The position numbers were made by a program, and so were the translations under genes. The notes beneath the pieces are model-generated. The model saw only the letters and a list, made by a program, of their open reading frames with translations. It had not been told where the DNA came from and searched no databases. This document shows positions 29,278-38,060 of a stretch of 64,000 nucleotides of DNA, piece after piece. Numbering within the stretch: position 1 is the first letter of the stretch; the number at the start of each line of letters is the position of its first letter. Location of the stretch: assembly GCF_000559085.1 (NCBI RefSeq), contig NZ_JALN02000001.1:5270001-5334000 (forward strand), read 5' to 3'. This DNA is from Mycolicibacterium aromaticivorans JS19b1 = JCM 16368 (GTDB lineage: Bacteria; Actinomycetota; Actinomycetes; Mycobacteriales; Mycobacteriaceae).

Positions 29278-29625
29278 ATGACCGACTGGTCCGATCCGCG
29301 GCTGCCGACCAACCAGACGAGTAGCCCCCGCCAGCTCAAACGGCTGAGCCGCAACTTCGCCGGCGTCGGCGTCGGAATCCCGCCCGAGCGTCTACAGCAG
29401 ATCGCGATGGGCCACGCGGCCACCGAGGACGAACTCGTCGACGTGTCGTTCGCGCTGACCGCGACTGCGCTCCGCAGCGAGCAGCGGCGATCCAAAGTCG
29501 GCCGCGCACAACGGCGCTGTGTGCGCGGCGCCATCGTGTTCGTCGCGATCCTGATCGCGATCAACGTGCTGATGTGTCTGGGTCTGTTCCTGTTCGTCCT
29601 GACCCAGCACACTTCTCCCTATTAG
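29278..29625 (+). CDS. Hypothetical protein with C-terminal membrane anchor
   Basis: A 115-residue protein: a polar, basic region, then one hydrophobic helix near the end (AIVFVAILIAINVLMCLGLFLFVLT). The soluble part contains LSRNFAGVGVGIPPERLQQIAMGHAATEDELVDV. It looks tail-anchored. TAATGT lies nine bases before the ATG. No family recognised. Confidence 0.7.
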   Translation: MTDWSDPRLPTNQTSSPRQLKRLSRNFAGVGVGIPPERLQQIAMGHAATEDELVDVSFALTATALRSEQRRSKVGRAQRRCVRGAIVFVAILIAINVLMCLGLFLFVLTQHTSPY

Positions 29626-29647
29626 GTCCCTATTGGGCCGCCAGGCC

Positions 29648-31033
29648 CTAGCCCGTCACGTACCCGTCGGCGACATCGAGCGCCTTGTCCAGAATGGCCA
29701 GTCCCTCGGCCACCTCGGCGTCGCTGATGTTGCATGCCGGCACCGCGTGGATCCGGTTGAAGTTCGCGAACGGCAGCAGCCCGCCGGACTTGCATGCGGC
29801 CAGCACCGCGTTCATGGCTGGGCTCGAACCGCCGTAGGGCGCCAGCGGTTCCCGCGTCTGCTGGTTGGCCACCAGCTCGAGCGCCCAGAACACGCCGAGT
29901 CCGCGGACCTCACCGACCGACGGGTGGCGGGACGCCAGCTCGCGCAGACCCGGGCCGAGCACCTGCTCGCCGATTCGCGCGGCATTGGCCACCATGCCTT
30001 CGTCTTCCATCGCGTTGATCGTCGCGACCGCCGCACCGCAGGCCAGCGGATGCCCTGAATAGGTCAGCCCGCCCGGGTAGGCGCGGTCGGCGAACGTCGA
30101 GTAGATCGCGTCGTTGATGGCCACGCCACCCAGCGGCACATACCCCGACGTCACACCCTTGGCGAACGTCATGAGGTCCGGCACCACGTCGAAGTTCTGG
30201 ATTGCGAACCACTTTCCGGTCCGGCCGAAGCCCGCCATCACCTCGTCGGCGATGAACACGATGCCGTGGCGATCGCAGATCTCCCGCACGCCGGCCATGT
30301 ACCCGGGCGGCGGCACCATGATGCCGGCGGTCCCGGGCACCGATTCCAGGATGATCGCGGCGATCGAGTCCGCGCCCTCGTGCTGGATCAGCCGCTCGAG
30401 GTAGTCCAGCGCCCGCTCGGACTCCTGCTGCTCGGTCTCTGCGAAGAACGACGAGCGATACAGGAACGGGCCGTTGAAGTGCACGACGCCGGAGCTGGCG
30501 TAGTCGTTGGGATAGCGCCGCGGGTCACCGGTGAGGTTGACCGCGGTGTCGGTGCCGCCGTGGTAGGAGCGGTAGCGGGAAAGCACCTTGTAGCGCCCGG
30601 TGTGCAGCCGCGCCATCCGGACGGCGTGCTCGACGGCGTCGGCGCCGCCGTTGGTGAAGAACACCCGGTTCAGGTCACCGGGGGTGCGCTCGGCGACCAG
30701 CCGGGCCGCCTCGGAGCGGGCGGCGTTGGCGTGCTGCGGCGCGATCGTGCACAGCTTCGCGGCCTGTTCGGCGATTGCGGCGACGACCTTGGGGTGCTGA
30801 TGGCCGATGTTGGTGAACACCAGCTGGGAAGAGAAGTCGAGCAGCTTGTTACCCTCCCCGTCCCACACGTAGGAGCCCTCCGACGCGACGATTGTCATCG
30901 GCTTGATCTGGGCCTGCGCCGACCACGAGTGGAATACGTGCGCACGGTCCAGTTCGTAGGCCCGGGCGGCCTCGGCGCGTGCGGTGTCGAGGTCCTGACC
31001 GTTGGGCAGGAGGTGGGATTCGGTCGTCGTCAT
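29648..31033 (-). CDS. Class III aminotransferase (omega-amino acid : pyruvate type)
   Basis: A 461-residue class III PLP aminotransferase: FFTNGGADAVEHAVRMAR, the Asp263 cofactor contact (FIADEVMAGFGRTG), and the Schiff-base Lys292 (MTFAKGVTSGYVPLGG). It follows mmsA by 27 bases and the pair is divergent from a PucR regulator. Deamination of beta-alanine or a similar omega-amino acid gives a semialdehyde that MmsA can oxidise to an acyl-CoA. Beta-alanine, 3-aminoisobutyrate or putrescine-derived amines are all possible. Confidence 0.88.
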   Translation of the reverse strand: MTTTESHLLPNGQDLDTARAEAARAYELDRAHVFHSWSAQAQIKPMTIVASEGSYVWDGEGNKLLDFSSQLVFTNIGHQHPKVVAAIAEQAAKLCTIAPQHANAARSEAARLVAERTPGDLNRVFFTNGGADAVEHAVRMARLHTGRYKVLSRYRSYHGGTDTAVNLTGDPRRYPNDYASSGVVHFNGPFLYRSSFFAETEQQESERALDYLERLIQHEGADSIAAIILESVPGTAGIMVPPPGYMAGVREICDRHGIVFIADEVMAGFGRTGKWFAIQNFDVVPDLMTFAKGVTSGYVPLGGVAINDAIYSTFADRAYPGGLTYSGHPLACGAAVATINAMEDEGMVANAARIGEQVLGPGLRELASRHPSVGEVRGLGVFWALELVANQQTREPLAPYGGSSPAMNAVLAACKSGGLLPFANFNRIHAVPACNISDAEVAEGLAILDKALDVADGYVTG

Positions 31034-31060
31034 GCGTGCCTCTTTCGAGCTCGGTGGTGC

Positions 31061-32578
31061 TCAGTGGTTCTGGGGGAAGCCGAGGTTGATGCCGCCGTGG
31101 GAGGGATCGAGCCACCGCGTCGTCACCACTTTGCCACGGGTGAAGAAGTGCACGCCTTCGGTGCCGTGGGCGTGAGTGTCACCGAACAGCGAACTCTTCC
31201 AGCCGCCGAAGCTGTAGTAGGCGGTCGGAACCGGGATCGGCACGTTGATGCCGACCATGCCGACCTCGACCTCGTTCTGGAAACGCCGTGCCGCGCCGCC
31301 GTCGTTGGTGAAGATCGCGGTGCCGTTGCCGTATGGGTTGGAGTTGATCAGCTCCAAGGCCTCGTCGTAGGTGTCGACACGGACCACCGACAGCACCGGG
31401 CCGAAGATCTCGTCGGTGTAGACGCTCATCTCGGGGGTGACGTTGTCGATCAGGGTGGGCCCCAGCCAGAAGCCGTCTGCCTCCCCGTCCACGGCCGTAC
31501 CGCGGCCGTCGACGACGATCGTGGCGCCGTCGGCTTCGCCGGCGTCGATGTAGGAGGCGACCTTGTCGCGGTGGGCCTTGGTCACCAGCGGGCCCATATC
31601 GGTGTTGCGGGTGCCGTCGCCGATCTTCAACGTCGTTGTGCGCTCGGCGATCTTGGCGACCAGCTCGTCGGCGATCGGGCCGACCGCCACGGCTGCCGAG
31701 ATCGCCATGCAGCGCTCACCGGCCGAACCGAAGCCGGCGTTGACCATCGCATCGGCGGCCAGATCGAGGTCGGCGTCGGGCAGGATCACTGCGTGGTTCT
31801 TGGCGCCGCCCAGGGCCTGCACCCGCTTGCCGTGCAGGGTCGCGGTCGAGTAGATGTACTGCGCGATCGGCGTGGAGCCGACGAACGACACCGCCTTGAT
31901 CGACTTATTGGTCAGCAGCTCGTCGACGGCGACCTTGTCGCCCTGCAGTACATTGAACACCCCGGCGGGCAGACCGGCCTCGGCCCACAGGTTGGCGATC
32001 CACAGCGCCGCCGACGGATCCTTCTCAGAAGGCTTGAGCACCACGGTGTTTCCGGCTGCGATGGCGATGGGGAAGAACCACATCGGCACCATCGCGGGGA
32101 AGTTGAACGGACTGATGACGGCCACCGGGCCGAGCGGCTGGCGGATCGAGGCGACGTCGACGTTGGTCGAGGCGTTCTCGGTCATCCCACCCTTGAGCAG
32201 ATGCGATATGCCGCAGGCGAATTCGACGACCTCCTGGCCGCGGCTGACCTCGCCGAGGGCATCGGAGAGCACCTTGCCGTGTTCGGCGGTGATGATCGCG
32301 GCCAGCTCTTCCTTGCGGGCGTTGAGCAGTTCGCGGAACGCGAAGAGGATCGTGGTGCGCTTGGCCAGCGAGGTGTCGCGCCAGGCCGGGAACGCGGCGG
32401 CCGCGGCGGCGATGACCGCCTGCGCGTCGGCGACGTCGGCCAGCGCGACCTGACCGGTCACCTGGCCGGTGGCCGGGTTGGTCACCGCGGCCGTCCGGTC
32501 GCTGCTGCCTGCGAAGTTCTTCCCGTCGGCCCAGTGGGCGATGGTCCGGACGCGGGTGTTGGGCGCTGTGAGGGTCAT
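31061..32578 (-). CDS. mmsA: CoA-acylating methylmalonate-/malonate-semialdehyde dehydrogenase
   Basis: A 505-residue aldehyde dehydrogenase with catalytic Cys290 (GSAGERCMAIS) and Asn158 (SPFNFP). The general-base Glu of other aldehyde dehydrogenases is replaced by Asn261 (GGAKNHAVI), the mark of the CoA-acylating MmsA family. It converts (methyl)malonate semialdehyde with CoA and NAD to propionyl- or acetyl-CoA and carbon dioxide. It is the first gene of the operon with the aminotransferase and is divergent from the PucR gene. Confidence 0.93.
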   Translation of the reverse strand: MTLTAPNTRVRTIAHWADGKNFAGSSDRTAAVTNPATGQVTGQVALADVADAQAVIAAAAAAFPAWRDTSLAKRTTILFAFRELLNARKEELAAIITAEHGKVLSDALGEVSRGQEVVEFACGISHLLKGGMTENASTNVDVASIRQPLGPVAVISPFNFPAMVPMWFFPIAIAAGNTVVLKPSEKDPSAALWIANLWAEAGLPAGVFNVLQGDKVAVDELLTNKSIKAVSFVGSTPIAQYIYSTATLHGKRVQALGGAKNHAVILPDADLDLAADAMVNAGFGSAGERCMAISAAVAVGPIADELVAKIAERTTTLKIGDGTRNTDMGPLVTKAHRDKVASYIDAGEADGATIVVDGRGTAVDGEADGFWLGPTLIDNVTPEMSVYTDEIFGPVLSVVRVDTYDEALELINSNPYGNGTAIFTNDGGAARRFQNEVEVGMVGINVPIPVPTAYYSFGGWKSSLFGDTHAHGTEGVHFFTRGKVVTTRWLDPSHGGINLGFPQNH

Positions 32579-32659
32579 ACCTGCGATTCTGGTGCAGGAT
32601 GGCCCAGGTCGAGGCCGACGATATGTAAATGAATTACTGTTCTCTCTTACACTGTGTTA
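32579..32659. promoter_or_regulatory. Divergent mmsA / pucR promoter region
   Basis: This 81-base AT-rich intergenic segment separates mmsA from the PucR gene. TACACT (32648-32653) ends six bases before the PucR ATG, giving a leaderless transcript. The same box lies in the palindrome ACAC-T-GTGT (32649-32657), a candidate PucR site that would mask its own -10 box. GTAA-N5-TTAC (32625-32637) is a second weak inverted repeat. Confidence 0.5.
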
Positions 32660-34246
32660 ATGCAGTTGACCCTTGCCGACATCCTCGAGCTGCCGTCGGT
32701 GCGCCGGGGCGATCCGGAGATGGTGTGCACCGGACCGATGGACCAGCCGGTGCGTTGGGTGCACGTCAGCGATCTCGCCGACCTGTCGGGCCTGCTGACC
32801 GGCGGGGAATTGGTGCTGACCACGGGTCAGGCATTGGCCGATCCGTCGCGCCGGGACGCCTATCTGCCCGGCCTTGCGAAGGCCGGCGCGGTGGGCGTGG
32901 TGATCGAGCTCGGGCTGCACATCGACCGGCTTCCGGAGTCTGTGCGCGCCATCGGCTCGGCGCTGTCGCTGCCGGTGATCGTGCTGCACCGGACGGTGCG
33001 CTTCATCGATGTCACCGAGGAGGTGCATCGCCGGATCGTCGCCGACCAGTACGCCGAAGTCGAGTACGCCCAACGGGTACACGAGGAGTTCACCGCGCTG
33101 AGCATGCGCCGGGCATCGATCGACGAGATCGTCAGTGCGGCAGCCCAGATGCTCGACACACCCGTGGTGTTGGAAGACCTCAACCGTCAGGTGCTGGCGT
33201 TCGACGGCCGGGGCCTGTCGGCGGCGACACTGCTGGTCGACTGGGAGCGGCGCTCCCGGCTGGCGGGTGGTGACGCCTGGACCGCGTGCCCGGTGGGCCC
33301 GCACCGCGAGGAGTGGGGCCGGTTGATCGCGCCGCGGATGGCCGCGGCCGACGGCCGGTCGGTGATGACCCTGGAGCGCGCGGCGCAAGCGCTGGCGTTG
33401 AACCGGATGGTCGAGCAGAACCGCAGCTCACTGGAGCTACGCGCGCAGAGCGGCCTCGTCGACGACCTGCGCCGCGGTCGCATCACCGACGAGGCCGAGG
33501 CCACCGCCCGTGCGCATGCGCTGGGGCTGCGGCCGGCGCTGACGTATGTGCCGATGGCGGTGCGGCTGCGGGAGACGCCGGGCGCCGATCAGGTCGCGAT
33601 CGCCCAGCGGCGGGTCCGCACCCTGGACGCGATCATGCACACCGTGCGTGCGGCCGGCCATACCGGTTTGGCGGCCACCCGTGACGACGGCCAGATCGAC
33701 GTGGTGTTGGCGCCGCAGCGCACCAGCCGGGTCCCCGGATCGCTCGATACCGTGTTGACCGACGTGTGTTCGGCTACTCGGCGCGCGGTCGCCCATCTAG
33801 ACGGGGTGAGCGGATGTGCCATCGGCGTGGGCCCGGAGAACAGCCGGCTGGTCGACGCGGTGGGCGGCCTGCGCGAAGCAGGGCACGTCGCCGAGGTGGC
33901 GATGTCGATGCCCTTGCAGGACAAGCCGTTTCATCGAGCGTCGGATGTCCGCTTGCGCGGCCTGCTGTCGCTGATCCGTAGTGATCCTCGTGTGCAGGCG
34001 TTCGCCGAGACTGAGCTGGCCGGGTTGCTGGCGGATCGGGCCAAGCACGGCGACGAGGCCTTCGACCTGCTGTGGCACTTCCTGCAGGCGGGCGGCAACA
34101 AAGCCGAGCTCGCCAGGACGCTACACATGTCGCGGCCCACGCTGTACGCGCGGTTGGAGGCGCTGCAACGGACCGTCGGACTAGATCTCGACGACGCCGA
34201 GTCCAGGACGTCGCTGCAGGTGGCGATGTTGATCCTCAACGTCTAG
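32660..34246 (+). CDS. PucR family transcriptional regulator
   Basis: A 528-residue regulator: N-terminal PucR domain (MQLTLADILELPSVRRGDPEMVCTG... cut to the first 120 residues), a central GGDEF-like degenerate domain, and a C-terminal helix-turn-helix (NKAELARTLHMSRPTLYARLEAL). PucR proteins often govern degradation of purines, GABA or other nitrogen compounds. Its divergent position makes the mmsA-aminotransferase operon the likely target. The ATG at 32660 fits the leaderless promoter; GTG at 32654 is the alternative. Confidence 0.88.
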   Translation: MQLTLADILELPSVRRGDPEMVCTGPMDQPVRWVHVSDLADLSGLLTGGELVLTTGQALADPSRRDAYLPGLAKAGAVGVVIELGLHIDRLPESVRAIGSALSLPVIVLHRTVRFIDVTEEVHRRIVADQYAEVEYAQRVHEEFTALSMRRASIDEIVSAAAQMLDTPVVLEDLNRQVLAFDGRGLSAATLLVDWERRSRLAGGDAWTACPVGPHREEWGRLIAPRMAAADGRSVMTLERAAQALALNRMVEQNRSSLELRAQSGLVDDLRRGRITDEAEATARAHALGLRPALTYVPMAVRLRETPGADQVAIAQRRVRTLDAIMHTVRAAGHTGLAATRDDGQIDVVLAPQRTSRVPGSLDTVLTDVCSATRRAVAHLDGVSGCAIGVGPENSRLVDAVGGLREAGHVAEVAMSMPLQDKPFHRASDVRLRGLLSLIRSDPRVQAFAETELAGLLADRAKHGDEAFDLLWHFLQAGGNKAELARTLHMSRPTLYARLEALQRTVGLDLDDAESRTSLQVAMLILNV

Positions 34247-35070
34247 TCCGCTGTCGGATCGTCGGCGTCGCGACGCTCGTCTTTGATCCGTTCTTTGCTC
34301 CGCAGTAGACGCAGCAGCGTCACCAGCACCAGGCCGCCGACCATATTGCCGACGAGCGTGTACCAGAACCACCCCAGCCAGTCGAGATAGCCGAAGGGTG
34401 CCTCACCGGTCGACAGGGCGCCAAAGATCAACAGCGAGTCCAGGATCGAGTGGAACAGCTGCAGTCCGGCCAGGACGAAGGCACCGGCCACCGCGGCCGC
34501 GATCTTGCCGGGAACCGAGTCGGTGCCGTGCTGCATGCGGGTCATCAGCGTGATCACCATGCCACCCAGCACTGCCAGCGCCATCGTCTGCACCGACAGC
34601 GGTTCACCGACGAAATGCTCAGCGGAGGTGATGGTTTGGCTCCTGAGCTTGGGGAATGCCGCGATGATCAGCGCCATGATCAGCCACCCGCCGACCAGGT
34701 TGGCCACCAGCGTGCCGCTCCACAGTTTGGCGAGCTGGCCGACGCTGGCCCGCTTGGCGGCCACCGTCGTGACGGGAACCAGGAAGCCTTCGGTGAACAG
34801 CTCGCTGCGGCCGAGCAGCAGCGCCAGGAATCCGATCGCGAATGCGACTCCGGCCAGCAGCTGATTGTGGGTTTCGTGCAACACGGACAGGTAGGCCAGC
34901 ACCCCTATCGCAACCTCGGTACCACCGAAGAATCCGGTGACCAGGACTTCACGCCAGCTGCGGTGCAGTCGTTGACTGCCCTCGTCGATCATTCGGTTGA
35001 AGGCGGCTTCGAGTTCGTCCTCGATCGGGCTGTCGGACTCGCCGAGTTGGCGCTGGCTCGTTGAACTCAC
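34243..35070 (-). CDS. Formate/nitrite transporter (FNT) family channel, YfdC-like
   Basis: A 275-residue protein with six membrane helices. It has FNT-type features such as the broken-helix loops (LLLGRSELFTEGFLVPVTTVAA and AGLQLFHSILDSLLIFGAL). The loop GRSELFTE places it in the YfdC-like branch rather than the classic FocA/NirC branch with its formate-filter motif, so the substrate is open. A charged N-terminal 40 residues and a basic tail lie in the cytoplasm. Its end overlaps the convergent PucR gene by four bases. Confidence 0.82.
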   Translation of the reverse strand: MSSTSQRQLGESDSPIEDELEAAFNRMIDEGSQRLHRSWREVLVTGFFGGTEVAIGVLAYLSVLHETHNQLLAGVAFAIGFLALLLGRSELFTEGFLVPVTTVAAKRASVGQLAKLWSGTLVANLVGGWLIMALIIAAFPKLRSQTITSAEHFVGEPLSVQTMALAVLGGMVITLMTRMQHGTDSVPGKIAAAVAGAFVLAGLQLFHSILDSLLIFGALSTGEAPFGYLDWLGWFWYTLVGNMVGGLVLVTLLRLLRSKERIKDERRDADDPTAD

Positions 35071-35153
35071 GAATCCGTGTACCCACCTGCAGCCTTCCCG
35101 ACACCGGACGCCGCTGAGCAGTCGCTCAACTTACGCCCATAGACTGGGCCACC

Positions 35154-35933
35154 GTGGGTATTCTCGTCGGCTTTGCGCCGTGGATCGTCTATTGGGTTCT
35201 GGTGGGCAATGCGCCGTTCACGACGGCCGTCCTGGTGGCCCTCGCCGTCGCGATCATCGGACTGGTGATGAGCCGCACCAGGAAGGTGGCCGGTCTGACC
35301 TTCGAAATCGGTTCTGTCGCTGTGTTCTTCGTGCTGACGGTGCTGACCTTCGTGGCCAGCCATGGGTTCTTGGAGCAGTGGATCTTGTCGCTGAGCACTG
35401 CGGGGATCTTCGTCATCACGCTGGCCGGGGCGCTGGCCGGCGCGCCGTTCGTGCGGGGATTCGCCGCGGCCGGACGCTCCGAGGAGATCGTCACCAGCGA
35501 GCTGTTCACGGCCATCACGTCGCTGCTGACCTGGATCTGGATCGGTGCTTTCGCGGGGATGACGGTGTCCTCGGCGATCCCGCCGATCGTCTCCGGGGAC
35601 GCCACGATCCTCGACTCCGCGAACCCGCTGTCCGTGCTGTGCTACTGGGTGATCCCGTTCGCGTTGCTGGGGCTGGCTGCGATCGCCTCGCGCATCCTGC
35701 CCGACACGATGGTTCTCAGCGACGACGTCGTGCGCGAGACGTCCTTTGTCGCGTACAGCGAAGCCGCGATCGACGAGCTGTACTACCTGGCTCAGGAGCA
35801 CGCCAACCGCGAGGTCGGCGCGGGCAAGGAAGCCTACGACGTCAAAGTCGGCGGGATGGGGATGACGCTGACCGGCGACGAGTCCCGCAAGTCGTGGCCG
35901 TCGACATATCGAGTGCGCGACCGCCGCCGCTGA
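35154..35933 (+). CDS. Hypothetical polytopic membrane protein
   Basis: A 259-residue protein with about six hydrophobic helices in the first 185 residues (VGFAPWIVYWVLVG, TAVLVALAVAIIGLVM, IGSVAVFFVLTVLTFVAS, others) and a soluble C-terminal tail of about 70 residues. The GTG start is eight bases after TAGACT (35140-35145). It is divergent from the FNT channel gene. No family assigned. Confidence 0.78.
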   Translation: MGILVGFAPWIVYWVLVGNAPFTTAVLVALAVAIIGLVMSRTRKVAGLTFEIGSVAVFFVLTVLTFVASHGFLEQWILSLSTAGIFVITLAGALAGAPFVRGFAAAGRSEEIVTSELFTAITSLLTWIWIGAFAGMTVSSAIPPIVSGDATILDSANPLSVLCYWVIPFALLGLAAIASRILPDTMVLSDDVVRETSFVAYSEAAIDELYYLAQEHANREVGAGKEAYDVKVGGMGMTLTGDESRKSWPSTYRVRDRRR

Positions 35934-36044
35934 ACCGCCCCGGCGCCGGGCTCTGCTCGTTGCTGACGTCGGCGGCATGATCGCAACCGATCGGGCAAGG
36001 ATGCACACCGCTTTGGACACCTTTGCGTCACGGATCGGCTAAAA

Positions 36045-36058
36045 GGCCTGTTCAGGCC
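36045..36058. terminator. Small perfect hairpin, possible terminator
   Basis: GGCCTG-TT-CAGGCC is a 6-bp perfect stem preceded by AAAA. It lies about 110 bases after the membrane protein gene and about 105 bases before the RipD-like gene. It is a weak candidate for a terminator or part of the downstream leader. Confidence 0.35.
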
Positions 36059-36163
36059 GCCAGCGTGGTATGCGGCTGTCAGCTGATTGCGGTAGAAAGT
36101 GACAGAAGTGACCTCTGTGAAGAGGACGGAGCTTTGCTCGGAGGCGCCCGGAAGGTGGAGATC

Positions 36164-36658
36164 ATGATGAAGAAGCGCTTTTACGCCCTGGCGATCAGCC
36201 TGATGATGCTGCTCGCCATTCCCGGCCTGGTGGCCCCGACGGCGACCGCCGCTCCGGTGGGCCGGGATCAGTACGTCAACCTGGTGATCCAGCGCGGGCT
36301 CGCCCAGCGGGGCGTGCCCTACGCCTGGGCCGGCGGCGACATCAACGGACCCACTCTCGGCAAAGGCCCGAGCGCAGCGGTCGTCGGTTTCGACTCCTCG
36401 GGCCTGATCCAGTACATCTACGCCGGCGTCGGCGCCAAGCTGCCGCGTTCCTCGGGAGACATGTACAAGGTCGGCCAGCACGTCACCGCGGACCAGGCGT
36501 TGCCGGGGGATCTGATCTTCTACGGGCCCGACGGCACCCAGAGCGTCGCGATGTTCCTGGGCAACAACCAGATGCTGGAAGTCACCGACACGGTCGTCGC
36601 GGTGTCCGCGGTGCGCGCCAAAGACATGGCGCCCTACCTCGTCCGCGTCATCGCCTGA
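36164..36658 (+). CDS. ripD: RipD-like secreted NlpC/P60-fold protein, catalytic residues lost
   Basis: A 164-residue exported protein: signal MMKKRFYALAISLMMLLAIPGLVAP...AA, then an NlpC/P60 domain (QYVNLVIQRGLAQRGVPYAWAGG, LPGDLIFYGPDG). The catalytic Cys is Ser78 (GFDSSGLIQYIY) and the catalytic His is replaced (GTQSVAMFLG, Ser127). It matches M. tuberculosis RipD (Rv1566c), which binds peptidoglycan but does not cut it. The C-terminal repeat tail of RipD is absent here. GGTGGAG precedes the double ATG. A 7-base direct repeat AAGTGAC (36097-36103, 36106-36112) lies upstream. Confidence 0.85.
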   Translation: MMKKRFYALAISLMMLLAIPGLVAPTATAAPVGRDQYVNLVIQRGLAQRGVPYAWAGGDINGPTLGKGPSAAVVGFDSSGLIQYIYAGVGAKLPRSSGDMYKVGQHVTADQALPGDLIFYGPDGTQSVAMFLGNNQMLEVTDTVVAVSAVRAKDMAPYLVRVIA

Positions 36659-36754
36659 GTGTCACGCGGGGGCGCGCCGTCGACCCGCCGTGCAGATATT
36701 CACGGCGCGACGACGAGCACGCCCACCGCTAGGCGGGACCCTGCCGGCCGCCGG

Positions 36755-37045
36755 CTAGGCGCAGTCGGTGCAGACCAGACTGGCGGCGTCCGCCAGCCGG
36801 CTGCGGTGGTGAACCAGAAAGCAGCTGCTGCAGGTGAACTCGTCCGCTTGCTTCGGGACGACGCGCACTGTGAGCTCTTCGTCTGACAAGTCGGCGCCGG
36901 GCAGCTCGAAGGAATCAGCCGCTTCCGCCTCATCGATGTCTATCACGGCCGTGGCCGTATCTTTGCGCCGTCCCGCCAGGTCTTCAAGCGACTCTTCCTC
37001 AGGCTCGGCCTGGGTGCGGCGGGGGGCGTCGTAATCAACCGTCAT
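36755..37045 (-). CDS. DUF4193 family protein (small zinc-ribbon-like)
   Basis: A 96-residue acidic protein starting MTVDYDAPRRTQAEPEEE and ending with two CxxC pairs (EFTCSSCFLVHHRSRL ... SLVCTDCA) that can hold a zinc ion. The segment SFELPGADLSDEELTVRVVPKQADEFTCSSC is near-identical in pattern to the mycobacterial DUF4193 protein Rv2699c. Its function is unknown, but the family is strongly conserved in Actinobacteria. The ATG at 37045 matches the family start; 13 further codons upstream are open. Confidence 0.88.
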   Translation of the reverse strand: MTVDYDAPRRTQAEPEEESLEDLAGRRKDTATAVIDIDEAEAADSFELPGADLSDEELTVRVVPKQADEFTCSSCFLVHHRSRLADAASLVCTDCA

Positions 37046-37215
37046 GATCCGTGCCTTTCGTTTCCGCATTCGACGTCGCGTCAACGCGGTCGAATGCGAG
37101 TTTGTTCCCGTAGCCGGTCTCTGCTAAACACCGTTGTTTCCGGCTGTGTGTGCGCTGGGTCCTGCCTTGCTGTGGCCTGCGGATTCGCACGCCATAGGCA
37201 CGTAGAAAGCTGGGC

Positions 37216-38001
37216 TCAGGTTCGCCAGAGAGATTCCTGGGCGACGCTGGCGATCAGGGTACCGTCATCACGCTGAAATGAGCCGTGCGCCAACCCCCGC
37301 GCGTCGCTGTGACTGACCGCGGTGGCGTCGTAGAGATGCCACTGGTGGGGGTCGGTCGGCCGGTGCAGCCACACCGCGTGGTCGAGGCTGGCGGCACCGC
37401 CCGGACCGGGGAGCTCCGGCCCCGGCGGCCGCGCCGAGGACACCATGCCCAGGTCAGAGATGAAGGTCAGCGCACAGGCCCGCAGCAGGGGGTCGTCCTC
37501 GACGGGTTCGCGGGTGCGGAACCAGAACGGCTGGGTGGGCCAGTCGACGCGGCTCTGCGGACCTGGCGCGAGCCGGATGTCGAAGTGATCGGCCCACTCG
37601 ACCGGCAGTCGTGTGAGAATCGTCGCCTCGGTCAGCGGCACCCGTGGTTCCCGCGGCAGCTGCCAGTCGGTAGTCGTCTCCGGTTTGTGGAACGACGCCA
37701 GCATTTCGAATATCGCGACGCCATCCTGTGTAGCGGTGACACGGCGGGTGTTGAAAGAACGCCCGTCCCGGGTGATCTCGACGGTGAAGTGGATGTCGAC
37801 GCCGATTCGGCCGCCTTTGATGAAGTAGGCATGCAGCGACTGTGGCAACCGGCCGGGTTCCACGGTGGCGCCCGCGGCCGCCAGCGCCTGCGCGGCGATC
37901 AACCCGCCGAAGAGCCGGGGACCCGCACCATAGGCCGCCGATGCGCGAAAAGTGTGCTCGCTGCGGTCGAGTCGGACCAGCTCGGCGATCCAGCTCGACA
38001 T
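37216..38001 (-). CDS. Acyl-CoA thioesterase II-like (double hotdog)
   Basis: A 261-residue TesB-like protein of two hotdog domains: GPRLFGGLIAAQALAAAG with LHAYFIKGG in the first, and LDHAVWLHRPTDPHQWHLYDATAVSHSDARGLAHG in the second, including the Asp-His and Ser/Thr region of the active site. It hydrolyses acyl-CoA to free fatty acid and CoA. The ATG at 38001 follows GAGGGAGAG. It is divergent from the fatty acyl-AMP ligase gene by about 60 bases, which suggests shared control. Confidence 0.87.
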   Translation of the reverse strand: MSSWIAELVRLDRSEHTFRASAAYGAGPRLFGGLIAAQALAAAGATVEPGRLPQSLHAYFIKGGRIGVDIHFTVEITRDGRSFNTRRVTATQDGVAIFEMLASFHKPETTTDWQLPREPRVPLTEATILTRLPVEWADHFDIRLAPGPQSRVDWPTQPFWFRTREPVEDDPLLRACALTFISDLGMVSSARPPGPELPGPGGAASLDHAVWLHRPTDPHQWHLYDATAVSHSDARGLAHGSFQRDDGTLIASVAQESLWRT

Positions 38002-38060
38002 GCTCTCCCTCGGTGTCGTGGTCGAAAATCGCACTCACGATAGCGCCCTACACTTCTGGC

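Noticed and set aside
30266..32632. A 788-codon plus-strand open frame opposite mmsA and the aminotransferase
   Set aside because: It spans two well-supported minus-strand enzymes and their intergenic gap. Its translation is low-complexity and has no family pattern.
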